This document shows positions 46,114 to 55,584 of a stretch of DNA of 55,853 bases, in pieces. The stretch lies in NCBI GenBank assembly GCA_031276015.1, contig JAISNX010000179.1, forward strand, positions 1 to 55,853, written 5' to 3'. Position 1 is the first letter of the stretch; each line of letters opens with the position of its first letter. The position numbers were made by a program, and so were the translations under genes. The notes beneath the pieces are model-generated. The model was not told the origin of the DNA, searched no databases, and worked only from the letters and a program-made list of their open reading frames with translations. The stretch is from Azoarcus sp. (GTDB lineage Bacteria; Pseudomonadota; Gammaproteobacteria; Burkholderiales; Rhodocyclaceae).

Positions 46114-46345
46114 TGCGGTTTCCGCGTGGATTGCAAAAGAGAATGTTGCCGATCACTATCTTGCCGGTTTGTACGCCGCCATGCGGCGAGCCTCAGTCCG
46201 TCCGGAAACGGGGCAATTGTGCCAGCATGGTTTCGCACCTTTTCTGATCCATGCGACGCACTGGATTGCCATGGCCCCACTGGTTCCACAATGACGCCTG
46301 TTCCGTGTTTCCCTATAGCCACAGTGTCGTGACAGGAGATCAACA
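46114..46345. other. Intergenic gap with degenerate REP-like sequence
   Basis: The gap holds weakly matching REP-like segments (GCGTGGATTGCAAAAG near 46127 and ACTGGATTGCCATGGCCCC near 46260, then CACAATGACG). A GTGACAGGAG ribosome-site stretch precedes proC. No gene was recognised. Confidence 0.45.
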
Positions 46346-47176
46346 ATGAATATCGTATTCCTCGGTGGCGGCAACATGGCTACCGCCCTGATAGGTGGGA
46401 TGATCGAACGCGGTTTCGAGGCGGGCGACATCCACGTTATCGAACTGGACGCTGCCGCCCGCGAGCGTTTGCAGGCGCGTTTCGGCGTGCGTGCGTTGGC
46501 CGCGCCCGATGACGAAACGCGGAACGCCGATGTGCTGGTGCTGGCGGTCAAGCCACAGCAGATGCAAACGGCGCTGGTACCGTTCGCCGGAACACTGCGG
46601 CACACACTGGTCATCAGCATCGCCGCTGGTCTGCGCCTGGCGGACATCGGGCGCTGGCTTGGCGGCGCGGGCGCGCCCCATACCCGACTGGTGCGCTGCA
46701 TGCCCAACACGCCTGCTCTGGTCGGCGCGGGCGTGACCGGCATGTACGCCGCCCCGGCGGTCGACACAACCGGGCTGGAGACCGCCGACCGCATCCTTGC
46801 CGCAGTCGGCAGCACCGTATGGGTGGACGACGAGGCCCGGCTCGATGCGGTAACGGGCATCTCCGGCAGCGGCCCCGCCTACGTCTTTCACTTCATCGAG
46901 GCGCTCGAAGCCGCAGGCCGCGCGCAAGGTTTCAGTGCCGCCGACGCCCGGCGGCTGGCGCTCAATACCGTGCTCGGCGCGGCGCGCCTGGCCTCGGCCT
47001 CGGACGACCCGCCCGCCGTACTGCGCGAAAAAGTGACCTCCAAGGGCGGCACTACCGCCGCCGCGCTCGCCCAACTCGCCGCCGCTGGCTGGTACGATGC
47101 CCTGATTGGCGCGGTAGCCGCCGCTACCGCGCGCAGCCGCGAACTGGGCGAACAATTCGGCCAGGATCGGACGTAA
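46346..47176 (+). CDS. proC: ProC, pyrroline-5-carboxylate reductase
   Basis: ProC carries out the last step of proline synthesis, reducing P5C with NAD(P)H. The 276-residue protein has the Rossmann motif IVFLGGGNMATALIGG, VLAVKPQQM, RCMPNTPALVGAG and the substrate loop VTGISGSGPAYVFHFIEALE. ProA is also in the window (54307). Confidence 0.95.
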   Translation: MNIVFLGGGNMATALIGGMIERGFEAGDIHVIELDAAARERLQARFGVRALAAPDDETRNADVLVLAVKPQQMQTALVPFAGTLRHTLVISIAAGLRLADIGRWLGGAGAPHTRLVRCMPNTPALVGAGVTGMYAAPAVDTTGLETADRILAAVGSTVWVDDEARLDAVTGISGSGPAYVFHFIEALEAAGRAQGFSAADARRLALNTVLGAARLASASDDPPAVLREKVTSKGGTTAAALAQLAAAGWYDALIGAVAAATARSRELGEQFGQDRT

Positions 47177-47188
47177 GGACGAAACGAC

Positions 47189-47758
47189 ATGCTTGTTACC
47201 CAGATCGTGCTTCTCATCGCCAGCACGGCATTCGGCTTCATCACCCTGGCCTTGCTGGCGCGGTTTTTCATGCAATGGGGGCGGGTTTCCTTCCGCAATC
47301 CGGCGGGGAATTTCGTGATTGCCGTCACCGACTGGGTAGTGATGCCCTTTCGTCGCATCGTCCCCGGACTGTTCGGACTCGACATGGCAAGCCTGCTGCC
47401 CGCCTGGATTGCCCAGGTGCTCTATGCCACGATCGAACTGGTCTTGTCCGGCATGCCGATGGGAACACTGGCCGCCGTTCCCCTGTTTGGTCTCATCGGC
47501 CTTGCGCGCATGGCGACGTATCTGGTTTTCTTCGTCGTCCTGGCGGCGGCGATATTGTCCTGGGTGGGCCAGCACTCGCCGATGGCCATGGTGTTCGATG
47601 CGCTGGCGCGGCCCTTCCTCGCCCCCTTCCGGCGGCTGATACGCCCGTTCAACGGCATCGACCTGTCGCCGCTGGTGTTGCTGGTGCTGCTGCAAATCGT
47701 CTTGCTGGTGCTCAACCGGATGTGGCTGGGCGCGCTGGCGTTCTCCCCGGTTTCCTGA
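47189..47758 (+). CDS. YggT family membrane protein
   Basis: This is a 189-residue protein with two YggT repeats, each a pair of membrane helices (LIASTAFGFITLALLARFFM with VTDWVVMPFRRIVPG, and VLAAAILSWVGQHSPMAM with PFLAPFRRLIRPF). Its role is unclear; it is linked to cell-division and envelope genes in several bacteria. It lies 12 bases after proC and is followed at once by the DUF167 gene. Confidence 0.9.
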   Translation: MLVTQIVLLIASTAFGFITLALLARFFMQWGRVSFRNPAGNFVIAVTDWVVMPFRRIVPGLFGLDMASLLPAWIAQVLYATIELVLSGMPMGTLAAVPLFGLIGLARMATYLVFFVVLAAAILSWVGQHSPMAMVFDALARPFLAPFRRLIRPFNGIDLSPLVLLVLLQIVLLVLNRMWLGALAFSPVS

Positions 47759-47759
47759 C

Positions 47760-48068
47760 GTGGCGGGCGGCTGGCTGACCGAAACCGGCGACGGCACCCT
47801 GATTCTCGCGCTGCATGTGCAGCCGGGGGCGAAACGCACCGGCTTTGCCGGTCTGCATGGCGAAGCCGCCAAGATCCGCCTCGCCGCGCCGCCCGTCGAC
47901 GGCAAGGCCAATGCCGCGCTGTGCGCGTTTCTGGCGGAAATCTGCGGCGCGCCCAAATCGGCGGTCAGTCTCGTGAGCGGCGAGGCTTCGCGCGCCAAGC
48001 GGGTGCGCGTCGCACCGGGGCCGGGCCGCGCTGAACGCTTGCGCGCGGCGCTGGCGGCGTCCGGATAG
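47760..48068 (+). CDS. DUF167 (YggU) family protein
   Basis: This is a 102-residue protein with LHVQPGAKRTGFAGLHGEAA, then RLAAPPVDGKANAALCAFLA, the hallmark of the YggU family of unknown function. The start is GTG, one base after the yggT stop. Confidence 0.88.
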   Translation: MAGGWLTETGDGTLILALHVQPGAKRTGFAGLHGEAAKIRLAAPPVDGKANAALCAFLAEICGAPKSAVSLVSGEASRAKRVRVAPGPGRAERLRAALAASG

Positions 48069-48099
48069 CACCTTCCTCGCGCAGCTTGTGCGGTTCTCG

Positions 48100-48789
48100 T
48101 TACGGGTATTGCCGTTCGCCGAAAATGGCCGTGCCGACCCTGACGAGGGTGGCACCTTCGGCAATGGCCGCTTCGAGGTCGTGCGACATGCCCATCGACA
48201 GGGTGTCCAACGCGAGTCCCTCCGAGACCAGGCGTTCGCGCAGTTGCCGCAAAAGCGCAAAGCGTCGCCGCAGTGTGCCTTGATCGCCGTCCGGTTCCGG
48301 GATGCACATCAGGCCGCGCAGGCACAGGCGGGGCAGGGCGGCGACCGCGTGGGCCAGCGCCGGAGCCTCGTCCGGGGCGACGCCGCTCTTGCTCGCCTCG
48401 CCGCTCACGTTGACTTGCAGGCAGACCTGCAAGGGCGGGCGAGCGGCATCGCGCTGCGCGGACAGGCGCTCGGCGATTTTCAGGCGGTCGATGCTGTGCA
48501 CCCAATCGAAGGCATCGGCCACGAGCCGGGTCTTGTTGCTTTGCACGGGGCCGATGAAATGCCACACCAGCCCAAGCTCCGCAAGCGCGGCGACCTTTTC
48601 GGTGCCCTCCTGCACGTAGTTTTCGCCAAAGGCGCGTTGCCCGGCCTCGAAGGCCGCGTGCACTTGCGAGGCGGGCCAGGTTTTGCTCACCGCCAGCAGG
48701 CTCACCGAGGCCGGATCGCGCCCGGCGGCCCGGGCCGCGGCGGCGATGCGCGCGCGGACGACACGCAGATTGGTAATAATCGACGCCAT
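48100..48789 (-). CDS. YggS, PLP homeostasis protein
   Basis: YggS (PLPBP) binds pyridoxal phosphate and keeps B6 pools and amino-acid metabolism balanced. The 229-residue barrel has the PLP lysine in LLAVSKTWPA and the motifs FGENYVQEG, WHFIGPVQSNKT, GLMCIPEP and SMGMSHDLEAAI with GATLVRVGTAIFG. It is divergent from pilT across a 120-bp gap. Confidence 0.93.
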   Translation of the reverse strand: MASIITNLRVVRARIAAAARAAGRDPASVSLLAVSKTWPASQVHAAFEAGQRAFGENYVQEGTEKVAALAELGLVWHFIGPVQSNKTRLVADAFDWVHSIDRLKIAERLSAQRDAARPPLQVCLQVNVSGEASKSGVAPDEAPALAHAVAALPRLCLRGLMCIPEPDGDQGTLRRRFALLRQLRERLVSEGLALDTLSMGMSHDLEAAIAEGATLVRVGTAIFGERQYP

Positions 48790-48909
48790 GCCTTCGGTTT
48801 TTTTGCCTTTAAATTTGCAACCCGGCAGTATACACCGATGCTATCCGGCGTCCGTCGAACGGGCATCCCTCCCACGCCGCGCAAGGCTTTCGTCAGGCCA
48901 ATGAACACC

Positions 48910-49953
48910 ATGGATATTACCGAGCTGCTGGCTTTCGCCGTCAAGAACCAGGCTTCCGACCTGCACCTGTCCGCCGGGCTGCCGCCCATGATCCGCGTCA
49001 ATGGCGACGTGCGCAAAATCAACCTCCCGCCCATGGAACACCAGGCCGTGCATGCGATGGTCTATGACATCATGAACGACCGCCAGCGCAAGCAGTACGA
49101 AGAAACGCTGGAATGCGATTTCTCCTTCGCCATTCCCAACCTCGCGCGTTTCCGGGTCAATGCCTTCAACCAGGAGCGCGGTGCCGCCGTGGCGGTGCGC
49201 ACCATTCCGTCCAAGGTGCTGTCCTTCGAGGCGCTCGAATGCCCGCAGATTTTCCGCACCATCGTCGAGCAGCCGCGCGGCATCGTGCTCGTCACCGGCC
49301 CCACCGGCTCCGGCAAGTCCACCACGCTCGCGGCGATGATCAATCACATCAACGAAAACGAGTATGCACACATCCTGACCGTCGAAGATCCCATCGAGTT
49401 CGTTCACGAATCCAAGCGCTGCCTCATCAACCAGCGCGAAGTGTTCCGCGACACGCTGTCGTTTGCCAACGCCCTGCGCTCGGCCCTGCGCGAAGACCCG
49501 GATGTCGTGCTGGTGGGCGAAATGCGCGATCTCGAAACCATCCGCCTCGCGCTCACCGCGGCGGAAACCGGCCACCTGGTATTCGGCACCCTGCACACCT
49601 CCTCGGCCTCCAAGACCATCGACCGTATCGTCGACGTGTTTCCCGCTGCCGAAAAGGAGATGGTGCGTTCCATGCTCTCCGAATCCCTACGGGCGGTCGT
49701 CTCGCAGATTCTCATCAAGGTCAAGGATGGATCGAGGCGGGTGGCGGCGCACGAAATCATGATCGGCACCCCGGCGATCCGCAATCTGATCCGCGAAAAC
49801 AAGGTCGCGCAAATGTATTCCTCGATCCAGACCGGGCAAAGTTACGGCATGCAGACGCTCGACCAATGCCTGATCGATCTCGTGCGGCGCAACGTGGTCT
49901 CCGCGGCGGATGCCCGGCAGGTCGCGCAAAACAAGGACAGCTTTGCCGTCTGA
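48910..49953 (+). CDS. pilT: PilT, pilus retraction ATPase
   Basis: PilT powers retraction of type IV pili and twitching. The 347-residue protein has Walker A GPTGSGKST, Asp box AHILTVEDPIEFVH, Walker B EDPDVVLVGEMRD, His box TGHLVFGTLHT and the AIRNLIRE helix. ATG 48910 matches family starts; another lies three codons upstream. A TATACA element sits in the shared upstream gap. Confidence 0.96.
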   Translation: MDITELLAFAVKNQASDLHLSAGLPPMIRVNGDVRKINLPPMEHQAVHAMVYDIMNDRQRKQYEETLECDFSFAIPNLARFRVNAFNQERGAAVAVRTIPSKVLSFEALECPQIFRTIVEQPRGIVLVTGPTGSGKSTTLAAMINHINENEYAHILTVEDPIEFVHESKRCLINQREVFRDTLSFANALRSALREDPDVVLVGEMRDLETIRLALTAAETGHLVFGTLHTSSASKTIDRIVDVFPAAEKEMVRSMLSESLRAVVSQILIKVKDGSRRVAAHEIMIGTPAIRNLIRENKVAQMYSSIQTGQSYGMQTLDQCLIDLVRRNVVSAADARQVAQNKDSFAV

Positions 49954-49973
49954 AAAAACCGGGAGGGGCCGCG

Positions 49974-51110
49974 ATGGAACGCGACCAGACGCTCAAATTC
50001 ATGCATGACCTGCTGCGCCTGATGGTGCAGAAGAATGGTTCCGACCTGCTGATTGCGGCGGGTTTTCCGCCCGCCATCAAGATCGACGGACGCATCGTGC
50101 CGCAATCGAGCCATCCCTTGTCGCCGGCGCACACGGCGGAGCTGGCCCGCGCGGTGATGAACGACCGCCAGGCCGCCGAGTTCGAGGCGTCCAAGGAATG
50201 CAACTTCGCCATCTCGCCCGCCGGTATCGGGCGTTTCCGTGCAAACGCCTTCGTGCAGCAAGGCCGGGTCAGTCTCGTGCTACGGATGATCTCCAGCAAA
50301 ATTCCCACGCTGCAAGACCTGCGCATGCCGCCCATTCTCCAGGAGATCACCATGTCCAAGCGCGGGCTGGTGATCCTCGTCGGCGGCACCGGCACCGGCA
50401 AGACCACCACCCTGGCGGCCATGGTCGACTATCGCAACGAAAACTCCTACGGCCACATCATCACCGTCGAAGACCCCATCGAATACGTCCACCAGCACAA
50501 GAACTGCATCATCGAGCAGCGCGAAGTCGGCATCGACACCGACTCCTGGGAGGCCGCGCTGAAGAACACCCTGCGCCAGGCCCCGGACGTCATCCTCATG
50601 GGCGAAATCCGCGACCGCGAGACCATGGACCACGCCATCGCCTTCGCCGAAACCGGCCACCTCGCCATGGCCACGCTGCATGCCAACAGCACCAACCAGG
50701 CCATCGACCGCATCGTCAACTTCTTCCCCGAGCAGCGGCGGCCACAATTGCTGATGGATCTTTCGCTCAACGTGCGGGCCATGGTCTCGCAACGCCTGCT
50801 GGCGCTCAAGGGTCAGAAAGGGCGGGTACCAGCGGTCGAAATCATGCTCAGTACCCCGCTGATTGCCGACCTGATCTTCAAGGGCGACATCCCCGAGATA
50901 CGGGAAGTCATGAAACGCTCGCGCGAATTGGGCATGCAGACCTTCGACCAGTCGCTGTTCGACCTCTACGAAGCCGACCTCATCAGCTACGAGGACGCCC
51001 TGCGCAATGCGGATTCCGTCAACGACCTGCGCTTGCAAATCAAACTCCAAAGCAAACACAGCCGCCCCGGCGAACTCTCCGACGCCACGCGCGGCTTGGG
51101 CATCGCCTGA
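49974..51110 (+). CDS. pilU: PilU, PilT-like accessory retraction ATPase
   Basis: PilU assists PilT in forceful retraction. The 378-residue protein has Walker A GGTGTGKTT, EDPIEYVHQH, Walker B APDVILMGEIRD, TGHLAMATLHANSTNQAIDR and the C-terminal SRELGMQTFDQSLFDLYEAD. It follows pilT by 20 bases with a GGGAGG ribosome site. Confidence 0.95.
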   Translation: MERDQTLKFMHDLLRLMVQKNGSDLLIAAGFPPAIKIDGRIVPQSSHPLSPAHTAELARAVMNDRQAAEFEASKECNFAISPAGIGRFRANAFVQQGRVSLVLRMISSKIPTLQDLRMPPILQEITMSKRGLVILVGGTGTGKTTTLAAMVDYRNENSYGHIITVEDPIEYVHQHKNCIIEQREVGIDTDSWEAALKNTLRQAPDVILMGEIRDRETMDHAIAFAETGHLAMATLHANSTNQAIDRIVNFFPEQRRPQLLMDLSLNVRAMVSQRLLALKGQKGRVPAVEIMLSTPLIADLIFKGDIPEIREVMKRSRELGMQTFDQSLFDLYEADLISYEDALRNADSVNDLRLQIKLQSKHSRPGELSDATRGLGIA

Positions 51111-51203
51111 CATCGGGAGAAGATCCGGTTCGACAACTTGACACCGCAAGGCACGGTAAATAGCATCGGTAGGTATCAACTGGATGAACCGGAGGGATTT
51201 CCC

Positions 51204-51443
51204 GTGAGAAGCCTTGCCAAAATCTTCATGTCGGGTCGCAGCCAGGCCGTGCGTCTGCCCAAGGAACTGCGCTTCTCCGGAAATGTCGTGATTGCCCGGC
51301 GTTTTGCCAACGGCGTACTGCTGCTGCCGGTCGAAGCGCCTTGGCAAGCCATGTTGCAGGCGCTGGACGAGTTCGAGCCGGATTTCGTCATGGAACGCGA
51401 ACAGCCTGTCGGGCAGCAAAGCCGCGAGGAATGGCCGCAATGA
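51204..51443 (+). CDS. vapB: VapB-type antitoxin
   Basis: This is a 79-residue AbrB-fold antitoxin (MRSLAKIFMSGRSQAVRLPK, then ELRF) with a C-terminal tail for toxin binding (FEPDFVMEREQPVGQQ). The start is GTG after GGAGG. It overlaps vapC by ATGA. Confidence 0.88.
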   Translation: MRSLAKIFMSGRSQAVRLPKELRFSGNVVIARRFANGVLLLPVEAPWQAMLQALDEFEPDFVMEREQPVGQQSREEWPQ

Positions 51444-51862
51444 GCGTTCGGCATGTTGGGCTGCGCTACTTGCTGGATACGAACATTTGCATCTACATCA
51501 TCAACCGCAAGCCTGCGGAGGTGTTCCGGCATTTCGAGGGCTTGCCGGTGGGCGAAGTCGGCATTTCCAGCATTACCGGCGCGGAGCTAGCCTATGGCGT
51601 GGAAAAGAGCGGCTCGGCACGCAACCGGCAGGCGCTGGAAAAATTCCTTGCGCCGCTGGAGATCGTCGCCTTCGATGCCGAAGCCATGAATCAGTACGGG
51701 CGACTGCGTGTCCGGCTGGAAAAACAGGGCACGCCCATCGGGCCGCTGGATATGCTGATTGCCGCGCACGCGATGGCTTTGGGCAGCGTCCTGGTTACGA
51801 ACAATCTGCGGGAATTCGGGCGTATCCCCGGCCTCACGCTGGAAAACTGGGCTGAGGTCTGA
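51440..51862 (+). CDS. vapC: VapC-type PIN-domain toxin ribonuclease
   Basis: This is a 140-residue PIN-domain RNase. The acidic site residues are seen in YLLDTNICIYI, GAELAYGVEK, and GPLDMLIAAHA with TNNLREF. VapC toxins cleave tRNA or rRNA when freed from VapB. All catalytic positions are present, so the module looks intact. Confidence 0.9.
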   Translation: MSVRHVGLRYLLDTNICIYIINRKPAEVFRHFEGLPVGEVGISSITGAELAYGVEKSGSARNRQALEKFLAPLEIVAFDAEAMNQYGRLRVRLEKQGTPIGPLDMLIAAHAMALGSVLVTNNLREFGRIPGLTLENWAEV

Positions 51863-51990
51863 TCCCTGCCCTCTGCCTTGCCACCGCGAGCTTTCCGTCA
51901 TTCCGACTTTACCCCTCGCGCATGCTCCCCCTGAAAAGGTCGAAGTCCGGCTTGACCGTCAGGCCGGACTGGCCTACCTTGCGAAAAATA

Positions 51991-52002
51991 GTCATTAATG
52001 AC
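51991..52002. promoter_or_regulatory. Palindromic operator before the broken antitoxin
   Basis: GTCATTAATGAC is a perfect 12-bp palindrome 15 bases before the antitoxin ATG, between TTGCGA and TTAACT. It is a likely autoregulation site. An AGTCCGGC/GCCGGACT inverted repeat lies upstream at 51944-51970 in the 155-bp gap after vapC. Confidence 0.5.
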
Positions 52003-52017
52003 TTAACTTGAACGATC

Positions 52018-52236
52018 ATGCAAACCGTCAATATTGCCGAAGTCAAGGCGCATTTGAGCGCGCTTCTGGATGCCGTGGAAGCCGGAGAGGAAGTCATCAT
52101 TACCCGTCGGGCATCCCGTGGCGCGGCCTGCCCTGCTGTCACGCATAGACAGGCAAGCCCTCGTCAAAAGCGAGGGCCACAGGCCCGTGGCAATCCAGAA
52201 GGCGGTTCAGATTGTATCGGCGCTCCAGGAAACTGA
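52018..52236 (+). pseudogene. Phd/YefM-type antitoxin, frameshifted and cut off
   Basis: The first 31 residues (MQTVNIAEVKAHLSALLDAV, then EAGEEVIITRR) are a standard Phd/YefM N-terminus. The expected GHPVAR continues only in another frame (bases ~52109-52128), which indicates a small deletion near 52108. The frame then enters the 147-bp repeat and ends. No toxin gene follows. The promoter-side sequence and operator appear intact. Confidence 0.75.
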
Positions 52237-52268
52237 ACCACCGCATGGATTGCCACGGCGCTACGCGC
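52122..52268 (-). repeat. 147-bp dispersed repeat element, copy 2
   Basis: This is the inverted partner of 1941-2087, differing at only a few positions by eye. It carries the same CGGTTCAG/CTGAACCG and CCCTCG...CGAGGG hairpins and is continued by a REP-like end (CTCGCAATGACG at 52269). It abuts the broken antitoxin gene. The rest of the gap to 52322 holds nothing recognised. Confidence 0.8.
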
Positions 52269-52322
52269 CTCGCAATGACGAGTGTCATCATCTGAACCGA
52301 AAACGCGCTAAAAACGCCCGAC

Positions 52323-53468
52323 TTACCCCCCGCGCATTCCCCCCGCGACCATCCGGTATTCAAACAGACGGCATTCCAGCGCCCCATTGAAAAGCGGCGT
52401 GCGGCGGCTGGCCCGCAGTCCGATGGCCTTGGGCAGATTCATATCGGCGGACAGCAGATAGCAGCGCCAGCCCGGCCAACGTTGTTTCAGCGCGTCGCCG
52501 AGGCGGGGATAGAACGCCGCAAGTTCTTCGGCCTCGCCCAACCGCACCCCGTAAGGCGGATTCGCAATCATCACCCCGCTTGGCGCGGGCGGCGAAAGAT
52601 CGAGCAGATCGGCCTTTTCGAGACTCACGCAGTCCTCCAGCCCCGCGGCGGCGAGGTTCTCTCGTGCGCGCCGCAACTGGCTGCCCGCGATGTCCGACCC
52701 GTGAATGGGCAAGCGGTGCGGAAGCTGCCGCCGCGCCTGCGCCTGCCCGCGAAGGGCTGCCCACTGCCCGGCCTCGAAGCTGCGCAGATGCTCGAACGCA
52801 AAATGCCGCCCCAGTCCGGGCGCGATGTCGAGCGCGATCATTGCCGCTTCGATGAGAAACGTCCCGCTTCCGCACATCGGATCGGCCAGCGGCTCGTCCG
52901 CCCGCCAGCCGGAAAGCGCCAGAATGCCCGCGGCGAGGTTCTCCTTGATTGGCGCTTCGACCGTCCCCGGCTTGAACCCGCGCTTGTAAAGCGGCTCGCC
53001 CGAGGTATCGAGATACAGCGTCGCGGCGTCGCGGCTCAGAAAGGCGTGGATGCGCACCATGGGCCGCGCCGTATCTACACTCGGGCGAGTGCCGCGAACG
53101 GCGCGAAAATGGTCGCACACGGCATCCTTGATCTTCAGCGTGATGAACTCCAGGCTTTTCAGCGGCGACTGGCGCGCGGTGACGAAAACACGGATCGTCT
53201 CCTCCGGCGTAAACCACTTCGCCCAAGTCGTGGCATGCGCGAGCCTGTAAATATCCGCCTCATTCCGGTAAGGGCCATGCCCCACACGCCACAACACACG
53301 GGTTGCCAGACGGCTTTCGAGATTCACGCGCCAGCACATCGGCCAATCCCCGGCCCATTCCACACCGCCCGCCATCGCGCGGGGGTTCGCCACGCCAAGC
53401 GCGCGCAACTCGGCGGCAAGCGCCTCCTCCAGACCGCGCGGCACGGGGGAAAAAAAGACTTCGCTCAT
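52323..53468 (-). CDS. THUMP-domain RNA methyltransferase (RlmL-like)
   Basis: This is predicted to make m2G in 23S rRNA, as does the N-terminal half of E. coli RlmKL. The 381-residue protein has an N-terminal ferredoxin-like/THUMP region (VFFSPVPRGLEEALAAELRA, then VTARQSPLKSLEFITLKIKD), the SAM loop DPMCGSGTFLIEAAMIAL and the catalytic NPPYG. The RlmK half is absent, which is usual outside gammaproteobacteria. Exact target specificity cannot be read from sequence. Confidence 0.88.
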   Translation of the reverse strand: MSEVFFSPVPRGLEEALAAELRALGVANPRAMAGGVEWAGDWPMCWRVNLESRLATRVLWRVGHGPYRNEADIYRLAHATTWAKWFTPEETIRVFVTARQSPLKSLEFITLKIKDAVCDHFRAVRGTRPSVDTARPMVRIHAFLSRDAATLYLDTSGEPLYKRGFKPGTVEAPIKENLAAGILALSGWRADEPLADPMCGSGTFLIEAAMIALDIAPGLGRHFAFEHLRSFEAGQWAALRGQAQARRQLPHRLPIHGSDIAGSQLRRARENLAAAGLEDCVSLEKADLLDLSPPAPSGVMIANPPYGVRLGEAEELAAFYPRLGDALKQRWPGWRCYLLSADMNLPKAIGLRASRRTPLFNGALECRLFEYRMVAGGMRGG

Positions 53469-53476
53469 GGTAGCGT

Positions 53477-53902
53477 TCAGAACGGCCTCATCACCACTAG
53501 CACCAGCACTGCAAGCAGCACCAGCACCGGCAACTCGTTGAATACCCGGTACCACACATGGCTGTGCCGGTTATGCCCCGAGGCAAAATCGCGCAAAAGC
53601 CGCCCGCAATAAACGTGATAGACGGCCAGCCCCGCCACCAGCGCCGTCTTGGCATGCAGCCAGCCGCCGGAATACAGCATCGGAAACATGAACCACAACG
53701 CCAGTCCGCAAACGATGGCAAGGACGCCGATGGGCGTCACGAAGCGGTAAAGCTTTTTCTCCATCGCCCCGAGCCGCTCGCGGGTCGCCGCATCCTCGGT
53801 CATGGCGTGATTGACGAAAATGCGCGGCAAATAAAAAAGCCCGGCGAACCAACTGACGACAAAAAAGATGTGCAGGACTTTGAGGATGCTGTAGAGAGAC
53901 AT
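53477..53902 (-). CDS. hemJ: HemJ-like protoporphyrinogen oxidase / CopD-family membrane protein
   Basis: This is a 141-residue integral membrane protein with four hydrophobic segments. It has the conserved His in ILKVLHIFFVVSWFAGLFYL and later GGWLHAKTALVAGLAVYH. HemJ oxidises protoporphyrinogen IX in bacteria lacking HemG and HemY. It is eight bases upstream of the methyltransferase gene on the same strand. Confidence 0.82.
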   Translation of the reverse strand: MSLYSILKVLHIFFVVSWFAGLFYLPRIFVNHAMTEDAATRERLGAMEKKLYRFVTPIGVLAIVCGLALWFMFPMLYSGGWLHAKTALVAGLAVYHVYCGRLLRDFASGHNRHSHVWYRVFNELPVLVLLAVLVLVVMRPF

Positions 53903-54023
53903 GGCGTAATGACGTGGCCGGGAAACGCGCGGGCTTGCGTGAGGCGAGGATTGTAACGCCCCCGCGCGGATTCGCCCGGAACGGGATGTCCCTCGATGTC
54001 GGCCCGGGAATAAACCTTGAAAT

Positions 54024-54242
54024 TCAGTATTCCTTTTGGGCGTTGATGGTTTGCCCCGGCGTAACTTTGAGATTGCCGGGGCGACCTCCGCCAGTGAGCG
54101 CCGGATCGAGCACGCAGGCCGCAAAATCGCCGGGTTTCTCGCGGACGGCGCAGTGCATGATTTCCCATTGCCCATGCGTAACCATTTGGCATGTACCGAT
54201 GCTCTTCCGTAGCGTTGTCGTGACTTTCCTCCGTAAACACAT
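54024..54242 (-). CDS. Possible small protein of unknown function
   Basis: A 72-codon frame in the 400-bp gap between hemJ and proA ends in HGQWEIMHCAVREKPGDFAA, then CVLDPALTGGG. The text looks protein-like but I recognise no family. The start is uncertain (ATG 54242, or a later ATG inside). It may be a truncated remnant. Confidence 0.35.
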   Translation of the reverse strand: MCLRRKVTTTLRKSIGTCQMVTHGQWEIMHCAVREKPGDFAACVLDPALTGGGRPGNLKVTPGQTINAQKEY

Positions 54243-54306
54243 TTTCCACGCATGGTACGCTTAGTATTCTAATATATAACTTTTCACCGCTTGCGGATGC
54301 GCGGAC

Positions 54307-55584
54307 ATGGACATACAGCAATACATGCATACCCTTGGCCAGCAGGCACGCGCCGCTTCGCGCGTGCTCGCGGTGGCTTCGACCGGAACCAAAAACCTGG
54401 CCCTTGCCGCCATAGCGGCTGAAATCCGCGCGAATAGCGCCCTGCTCATTGCCGCCAACGGCAAAGACCTCGACGCGGCGCGCGCGGCGGGCATCGACCC
54501 GGCCATGCTCGACCGCCTCACCCTCACCGAAAAAAGCATCGAAGCCATGGCCGCCGGGCTGGAACAAGTCGCGGCGCTGCCCGACCCGGTCGGCGAAATC
54601 ACCGATCTTTGCCAACGCCCTTCCGGCATACATGTCGGCAAAATGCGTGTGCCCCTTGGTGTCATCGGCATCATCTACGAAGCCCGGCCCAACGTCACCG
54701 CCGACGCCGCCGCGCTCTGCCTGAAATCCGGCAATGCCGCTATCCTGCGCGGCGGCAGCGAAGCCATCGCCTGCAACTGCCAGATTGCCGCCTGCGTCCA
54801 TGCCGGACTGAAAGCCGCCGGGCTGCCCGAGCACGCGGTGCAGATCATTGACACCATCGACCGCACCGCCGTCGGTGCGCTCATTACCATGCCGGAGTAC
54901 GTCGACGTCATCGTTCCGAGAGGCGGCAAGAGCCTGATCGCCCGCATCTCGGAAGAATCCCGCGTGCCCGTCATCAAGCATCTCGACGGCAACTGCCATG
55001 TCTACATCGACGCCGATGCCGACCCCGCCAAAATCGTGCCCATCGTCGAAAACGCCAAAACGCAACGCTACGGCACCTGCAACACCGCCGAAACCCTGCT
55101 CGTCGCCGCCCCCGTCGCTGCGTCCGCGCTGCCCGCCGTCGCCGCCATGCTGGCCGCGAAAGGCGTGGAAATGCGCTGTTGCGAACAATCGTTGGCGATC
55201 ATCTCCGAAGCGGGCATCGGCAACGCAAGGCTCGTTCCCGCGCGCGAGGAAGATTGGCACGAAGAATTCCTGGCCCCGATCATCGCCATCAAAATCGTTC
55301 CCGGCATCGACGAAGCCATCGCCCACATCAATACCTACAGTTCGGCGCACACCGAGGCCATCATCACCGAGAACTACTCAAACGCCATGCGTTTCCTACG
55401 CGAAGTGGATTCCTCCTCCGTCATGGTCAATGCCTCCACCCGCTTCGCCGATGGCTTTGAATACGGACTCGGCGCGGAAATCGGCATCTCCACCGACAAA
55501 CTCCACGCGCGCGGCCCCGTTGGCCTGGAAGGCTTGACCAGCCAGAAATGGATCGTGTTCGGGAAGGGCGAAGTGCGGGGGTGA
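54307..55584 (+). CDS. proA: ProA, glutamate-5-semialdehyde dehydrogenase
   Basis: ProA reduces glutamyl phosphate to the semialdehyde in proline synthesis. The 425-residue protein has [45 protein letters not shown] and the catalytic Cys in [13 protein letters not shown] strongly AT-rich leader (AGTATTCTAATATATAACTT near 54263-54282) probably contains its promoter. ProB is not in the window. Confidence 0.96.
   Translation: MDIQQYMHTLGQQARAASRVLAVASTGTKNLALAAIAAEIRANSALLIAANGKDLDAARAAGIDPAMLDRLTLTEKSIEAMAAGLEQVAALPDPVGEITDLCQRPSGIHVGKMRVPLGVIGIIYEARPNVTADAAALCLKSGNAAILRGGSEAIACNCQIAACVHAGLKAAGLPEHAVQIIDTIDRTAVGALITMPEYVDVIVPRGGKSLIARISEESRVPVIKHLDGNCHVYIDADADPAKIVPIVENAKTQRYGTCNTAETLLVAAPVAASALPAVAAMLAAKGVEMRCCEQSLAIISEAGIGNARLVPAREEDWHEEFLAPIIAIKIVPGIDEAIAHINTYSSAHTEAIITENYSNAMRFLREVDSSSVMVNASTRFADGFEYGLGAEIGISTDKLHARGPVGLEGLTSQKWIVFGKGEVRG

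Noticed and set aside
53800-55350. Very long minus-strand open frame opposite proA
   Set aside because: It is a GC-rich antisense shadow, rich in Gly, Asp and Val; proA on the plus strand has all its catalytic motifs.
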